Shown here: piece by piece, positions 60,405 through 64,000 of the stretch
Numbering within the stretch: position 1 is the first letter of the stretch
Layout of the letters: every line of letters starts with the position of its first letter
DNA from: Polyangiaceae bacterium
Lineage (GTDB): Bacteria; Myxococcota_A; Polyangia; Polyangiales; Polyangiaceae
Reading direction: 5' to 3'
Assembly (NCBI GenBank): GCA_020633235.1
Contig: JACKEA010000002.1
Span: 248,001-312,000, forward strand
DNA length: 64,000 nucleotides
Notes under the pieces: model-generated
What the model saw: only the letters and a program-made list of their open reading frames with translations
What the model was told of the DNA's origin: nothing
Databases searched by the model: none
Translations under genes and position numbers: made by a program

Positions 60405-63046
60405 CAGTCTCTCGCTTCGCCGGGTGCATCTCCCAGCTTGCCGGGGAGCGCCCAGTGCTCGTCGAACATTCCCCCGGCGAGCACGTGCGCCTGCCCCAAT
60501 ACCTGCTCTCCGGCGGCCAGCGCCAGCCCCTCGTCGTACACCAGGAAGTCCGGGAGCAGCGCCGGCAGGCTCAGCGCGCGCCAGATCCCGGCCGCGTCCA
60601 CCCCGGTGACCACCACCCACTGGCGCCCCTCGCGGCGCGGGCTGGGCACCACGAAGATGGCGCCGGTGCCCGCCTTGGCGAAGGTCTCCGCACCGATGGC
60701 GAGCTTTCCGTCATGGACCCGGATGGGCAGCTGGGTGCCGGCGAGCAGTCGGTGATCGCTCGGGGTGCCCACCAGCACCAAGGAGCGGTCCTCGTCACCC
60801 GTCACCTCGTAGTCGGCGAGCACCGGATAGTCGACGTCGGGTCCCGGGACCACGTGCGCGAAGTACTCCGCCACTTCGCGGTTGGCGCGCCGCGTGGCAG
60901 GGCTACCGCTGCCGTACACGAACGCCAGGGGGCCGTCGTACACCGAGCGGATCGGTCCCTCCACCCCCGGTCGCTTGTCGCCCTTCCCCGGCGCGGCGTG
61001 CCCTGCCTGCCACTTGCCGTCCTTCCGAGCGAGCTCGATGGCAGCGTCGAAGCGCAGGGTCGCTCCATCGATCACCACGTCCACCGGCTGGTCCTTGGAG
61101 AGGGCATCACGATCGATGAGCAGACCGTCCACGTTCTCGGTGGTCACCTCCAAGCGCGTGGGGTTCTTGGCTTCCGCATCGACGCGCGCGATGCCCGCCT
61201 TGCGCTGGGTGATGCGCACCCAGTAGGACTTCCCCTCCGCGTAGGAGTCCGTGACCAGCGTCACGTGGCTCGGCGCTCGAGGACGCTTCGCACGAGTGAG
61301 CCAGGGGTACAGTCGCTTCTGAGCGTAGGTCTTCTTCCAAACGGCGTGCCCGGTGTCGGGCCACTCGTCCGTAATGGCGTAACCGAGCTGCTTCACGCGA
61401 TCGACGAGCACGCGGGAGTTCGCCAAGGGAAAATCCTTGGTGCCCTGCGCCACCCACAGCGGGACATGCCGCGCGTTGTCCGCGAAGCGCGTGGTGGACC
61501 AGTGATCCATGCGCGCACGTTCCCAAGGCCGGAGCGGCCGTTTGGAGGTGTCCCGCCGCACCCAATAGCTGTGATAGCCACACAGCGGGGCCGCGGCGCT
61601 GAAGCGATCCGCGTGGTGAAAGGCCACCTGCGCCGTGCCCGTCCCGCCCATGCTCACGCCGGTAATGCTCACCCGATCCGGATCGATGGGATACGTTGCG
61701 AGGGCCCAATCGATGGCATCGAGCACCTCCTGCTCCCCCGGGCCGCGATAGAACGCATTGCCGTGGGCGTAGGGCGCCAGCACGAAGCCGTCGACCTGCG
61801 GCGCATGGGACTGGGAGTCCAAGAACGCCTCCATGATCCCATCCGGCGTGCCGTTCAAGCCGTGCAACGCGACCACCAACGGGTAGCGCTTCTTGGCATC
61901 GAGCCCGGCCGGCACGTGCACCAGCATCGGATCCGGCGCGCCGTCGATCTTCGAGCGCCGCGCCAGGCGCCGAACGCCGGGCGTGCTGAGCGGGTCCTCG
62001 TTCCTCTCCAGCGCGTCGAGCAGCGCGCTCAGATGCCGCTCCGTCGTGGTGCGCCCGAGCTCCGCGAGCTCCCACTCGAGGGTCGCCTTCACGGTGGCGT
62101 CCTGGGGCGAGAGCTTCTCCGCTCGGCGCACCAGCGCCACCGCGTCCTTGCTGGTCGAGAGGGTGCGCGTGAGCGCCTCCCCGCCCACCGTCACCCGCAC
62201 GGTGAGCGAACGCCCGAGCTCCTTCTCGGCGACCTCGGGCAAACGCGCCGACAAGGGATAGACCCCTGCCGCGTTCAGCGGCAAGGAACCGAGCGCCACT
62301 TCGTAGAGCGGCTTGCCCCCGTCCACCGAGACCTCCGCTTTGATTTTGGTGTCGGCCCGCCGCGGAACCCCGCGGGGAGCCTTCACGGACACGACCGGCG
62401 CGTAGCCGTCGCGATCCAGCCCGGACGTCACGTCGAGGGACACGAGCTTCTGCCATGCGCGACTCTCGTCGTCGGCGTCGGTGCCCGGCAGGCTCACGCG
62501 CACGTCGCGGGGCGGCGCGAGATCCCGCGCGCCGAGCAGGCGCGCCTCCACCGCGAACCACTGTCCCGGGTGGGTGAGCCGGATCACCACGTCGCTGTCG
62601 CCCTTCGGCACGCTCACTCGTATGGCGTCCCAGGAGTAGTGGCGGAGGTGGGGCTCGTCACGAGCGAACACCTGCTTGCCGGCGACGCTCACGCGCACCG
62701 CTCCGTCCGCCGACAAAAGCAGCCACCCGTCGAAGGGTCGCTCCGCGGAGAGCTTCGCCCCCAAGAACGCCACGCCGCCGCCGGTTCGGCCGAGTCCGAG
62801 CTGCTTGCCGAGATCGAGCGCGCCGGGCGCCTCCGCCAGCAGTCGCCAGCGCGCCCCCAGAGCGGACTGCCCCGCGCGGGGCGACAGCTGACCGAGCGGT
62901 TGCTTGTCCGCGGCAGCGCTCGACACGGGGCCCGCCAAGAGCCACGCGCCCAAGCTTCCGTCCGCTCCCGGAGCCAGGGTGATCTCTGCGTGCGCCGCGC
63001 CGCCCACCAACGTGACGGCGACAGTGAGCGGCGCGCTCCGGATCAC
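60404..63046 (-). CDS. Secreted alpha/beta-hydrolase (prolyl-oligopeptidase/esterase type)
   Basis: An 880-aa exported enzyme with a signal peptide at 1-20. Residues about 25-370 are beta-rich repeats without a known motif. The hydrolase domain at about 390-600 has VALHGLNGT (oxyanion region), SITGVSMGGTGT (GxSxG, Ser nucleophile near 455), GTKDFP and DTGHAVW (Asp and His candidates), as in PHB depolymerase and feruloyl-esterase-like peptidases. A further beta-rich region follows to the end. It starts at a GTG and is coupled by four-base overlaps to both neighbours. Substrate unknown. Confidence 0.82.
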   Translation of the reverse strand: MIRSAPLTVAVTLVGGAAHAEITLAPGADGSLGAWLLAGPVSSAAADKQPLGQLSPRAGQSALGARWRLLAEAPGALDLGKQLGLGRTGGGVAFLGAKLSAERPFDGWLLLSADGAVRVSVAGKQVFARDEPHLRHYSWDAIRVSVPKGDSDVVIRLTHPGQWFAVEARLLGARDLAPPRDVRVSLPGTDADDESRAWQKLVSLDVTSGLDRDGYAPVVSVKAPRGVPRRADTKIKAEVSVDGGKPLYEVALGSLPLNAAGVYPLSARLPEVAEKELGRSLTVRVTVGGEALTRTLSTSKDAVALVRRAEKLSPQDATVKATLEWELAELGRTTTERHLSALLDALERNEDPLSTPGVRRLARRSKIDGAPDPMLVHVPAGLDAKKRYPLVVALHGLNGTPDGIMEAFLDSQSHAPQVDGFVLAPYAHGNAFYRGPGEQEVLDAIDWALATYPIDPDRVSITGVSMGGTGTAQVAFHHADRFSAAAPLCGYHSYWVRRDTSKRPLRPWERARMDHWSTTRFADNARHVPLWVAQGTKDFPLANSRVLVDRVKQLGYAITDEWPDTGHAVWKKTYAQKRLYPWLTRAKRPRAPSHVTLVTDSYAEGKSYWVRITQRKAGIARVDAEAKNPTRLEVTTENVDGLLIDRDALSKDQPVDVVIDGATLRFDAAIELARKDGKWQAGHAAPGKGDKRPGVEGPIRSVYDGPLAFVYGSGSPATRRANREVAEYFAHVVPGPDVDYPVLADYEVTGDEDRSLVLVGTPSDHRLLAGTQLPIRVHDGKLAIGAETFAKAGTGAIFVVPSPRREGRQWVVVTGVDAAGIWRALSLPALLPDFLVYDEGLALAAGEQVLGQAHVLAGGMFDEHWALPGKLGDAPGEARD

Positions 63047-63483
63047 GCCTGACCGTGTGCGAGAACGCGCGGACCGTCGCGGAACATGATGCTGACCTTG
63101 CCGTCGTCTAGCACTTCCACGACGTACCCTTCACCGAACTTCTTGTGGTTCACGAGCTGATCGGGAGCGAAGGACTTGTCCATCGAGTAGCGAACGAACG
63201 CGTCGTTGGCCTGGCCGGCGATACGGCCCTCCCACTCGCTCACGCGCTCCGCTTCCGCCTTGGCCTTCTGAGTCACGCGCTGCGCGGCCGTCCCGGCCGT
63301 GCGCCGCGTCTTGGTCGTCTTCTTCTCCGAAGCCGGCGCGCGGTAGTTGTGCTCGGAGTTGCACGTGAGACAGATCACTCGCTTGGGCCTGCCGTCCACC
63401 ATCGCCACGATGCGATGACCGAGGTCCATTCGGCAGCGTGTACACCAAGAATCGATTTCACTTCCTGCAGTCAGGGGCTTCAC
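63043..63483 (-). CDS. Zn-ribbon and CarD/Tudor-like domain protein
   Basis: A 146-aa protein. The N-terminus (about 10-45) has CTRCRMDLGHRIVAM and CLTCNSEHNYR, a four-Cys zinc ribbon. A basic, charged linker follows, then a C-terminal domain KSFAPDQLVNHKKFGEGYVVEVLDDGKVSIMFRDG, which resembles CarD/TRCF RNA-polymerase interaction domains or a PcrA/UvrD Tudor domain. Such proteins regulate transcription by contacting RNA polymerase. GTG start overlaps the upstream stop. Role in an operon with an esterase and lgt is unclear. Confidence 0.75.
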   Translation of the reverse strand: MKPLTAGSEIDSWCTRCRMDLGHRIVAMVDGRPKRVICLTCNSEHNYRAPASEKKTTKTRRTAGTAAQRVTQKAKAEAERVSEWEGRIAGQANDAFVRYSMDKSFAPDQLVNHKKFGEGYVVEVLDDGKVSIMFRDGPRVLAHGQA

Positions 63484-63992
63484 GGCTTCTCCTCGTCGTC
63501 ATTCCCCTCCGGAACCGAAGCAGGAGCTTCGGTCTCGTCCTCGAGCTTGTCCTTCTTGATGCGCACTTTGGATCGTACGTCGGGCCGCGGCGGACCACCC
63601 GCCTTGGCATCGTTCGGGATGAACCGAACCTCGGTTTTTATCTCGAACGACAGCATCGTCAAAACCTTCGCCATCTCTTCGGAGAAGTTCGTGTGATCGA
63701 GGAAGTCGCGGATCTCCTTGGCGACGACGCGGTAGAGCCCATTCTTGGTCTCGTCGATCTGCGCGAGGATGAGCGCGAGCGCCTCCTTCGGGAGCTTCAT
63801 CTCCCGTACGAACTCTCGGACGTTCTCCGGCCCCTCGCTGATCTTCTCGTAGCCCGCTTCCATCAAGCGCTTGATGACCTCGGGGAGGATGCGCTCGAGG
63901 CGGCGCCGTTCACGCTCGTGTTCTTCGGGCTCCGAAGGCGGACGTTCGGTCGTCACGCCGCCGGAACTACCCTGGCGCAACGCGTCAGTCAA
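63480..63992 (-). CDS. Uncharacterised helical protein, possibly 5-prime partial
   Basis: A protein of at least 170 aa with a charged, mostly helical core (about 25-125, e.g. EVIKRLMEAGYEKISEGPE, LIILAQIDETKNGLYRVVA-like LILAQIDETKNGLYR) and an acidic disordered tail. I do not recognise the family. A TTG at 63992 is the only start visible, and the reading frame stays open to the window end, so the real start may lie outside. It overlaps the next gene by four bases (GTGA), making it the first visible member of the lgt operon. Confidence 0.6.
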   Translation of the reverse strand: MTDALRQGSSGGVTTERPPSEPEEHERERRRLERILPEVIKRLMEAGYEKISEGPENVREFVREMKLPKEALALILAQIDETKNGLYRVVAKEIRDFLDHTNFSEEMAKVLTMLSFEIKTEVRFIPNDAKAGGPPRPDVRSKVRIKKDKLEDETEAPASVPEGNDDEEKP

Positions 63993-64000
63993 ATGCCCCG

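Noticed and set aside
58480..60429. 649-codon minus-strand frame opposite the lipid kinase and lgt
   Set aside because: Antisense to the kinase, and out of frame with lgt; no family features.

Overview
The window is high-GC DNA from what is most likely a myxobacterium (Myxococcota, probably the Polyangiales/Sorangiineae side). I infer this from a MYXO-CTERM tail (CDS 6624-8831), many lipoproteins with low-complexity Gly/Ala/Ser linkers behind the lipobox, Cys-rich secreted lipoproteins, several ExbB/ExbD (TolQ/TolR) motor sets, an AfsR-like ATPase regulator and perfect sigma-54 promoters. There are no rRNA or tRNA genes, no insertion sequence, no CRISPR array and no prophage. Genes are densely packed and many are coupled by 4-base GTGA/ATGA overlaps.

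Region by region: 1-2664 holds meaB (cut by the window edge) and ecm (meaA), the B12-dependent ethylmalonyl-CoA mutase. 2815-10267 is mostly cell-envelope and secreted proteins: a Zn-ribbon protein, a glycosidase-like lipoprotein with a frameshift, a polytopic membrane protein, and a three-gene coupled operon (lipoprotein, M23/MopE/FG-GAP protein, LamG lipoprotein). 10318-12941 is clpS-clpA. 13082-24591 is a lipoprotein-rich stretch with a thioredoxin-like/MauG fusion, a YCF48-like lipoprotein, a large AfsR-like regulator and a beta-helix lipoprotein. 24716-30674 carries an acetyl-CoA acetyltransferase, crotonyl-CoA carboxylase/reductase (ccr), methylsuccinyl-CoA dehydrogenase (mcd) and mesaconyl-CoA hydratase (mch). 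With ecm and meaB about 22 kb away, these make up most of the ethylmalonyl-CoA pathway of acetyl-CoA assimilation. 30685-36046 has a GYF/Pro-rich tail-anchored protein, a fused 5-oxoprolinase and an orphan ABC ATPase. 36047-41529 holds two divergent ExbB-ExbD-ExbD motor operons, followed by a membrane-pyrophosphatase homologue whose catalytic residues are largely replaced (41826-43994). 44025-51589 has a SWIM/SNF2 helicase, a lipoprotein, a GT-C-like membrane protein and an uncharacterised protein. 51774-57305 (minus strand) is the rod-shape operon mreB-mreC-mreD-mrdA-rodA. 57536-64000 has a double-RRM RNA-binding protein, a lipid kinase and a coupled operon ending in lgt.

Two non-coding signals stand out. 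First, a 16-base element, consensus TTGTYGGKSCGSCGCG and often preceded by T residues, occurs at least eleven times by eye, always between genes. Eight copies lie shortly after a stop codon in the sense orientation of that gene. Second, three perfect sigma-54 promoters (TGGCAC-N5-TTGC) precede small envelope or lipoprotein genes, each with repeated or palindromic sequence roughly 70 to 110 bases upstream of the predicted start, where enhancer-binding proteins normally bind. All family assignments are by reading motifs; no database search was possible.
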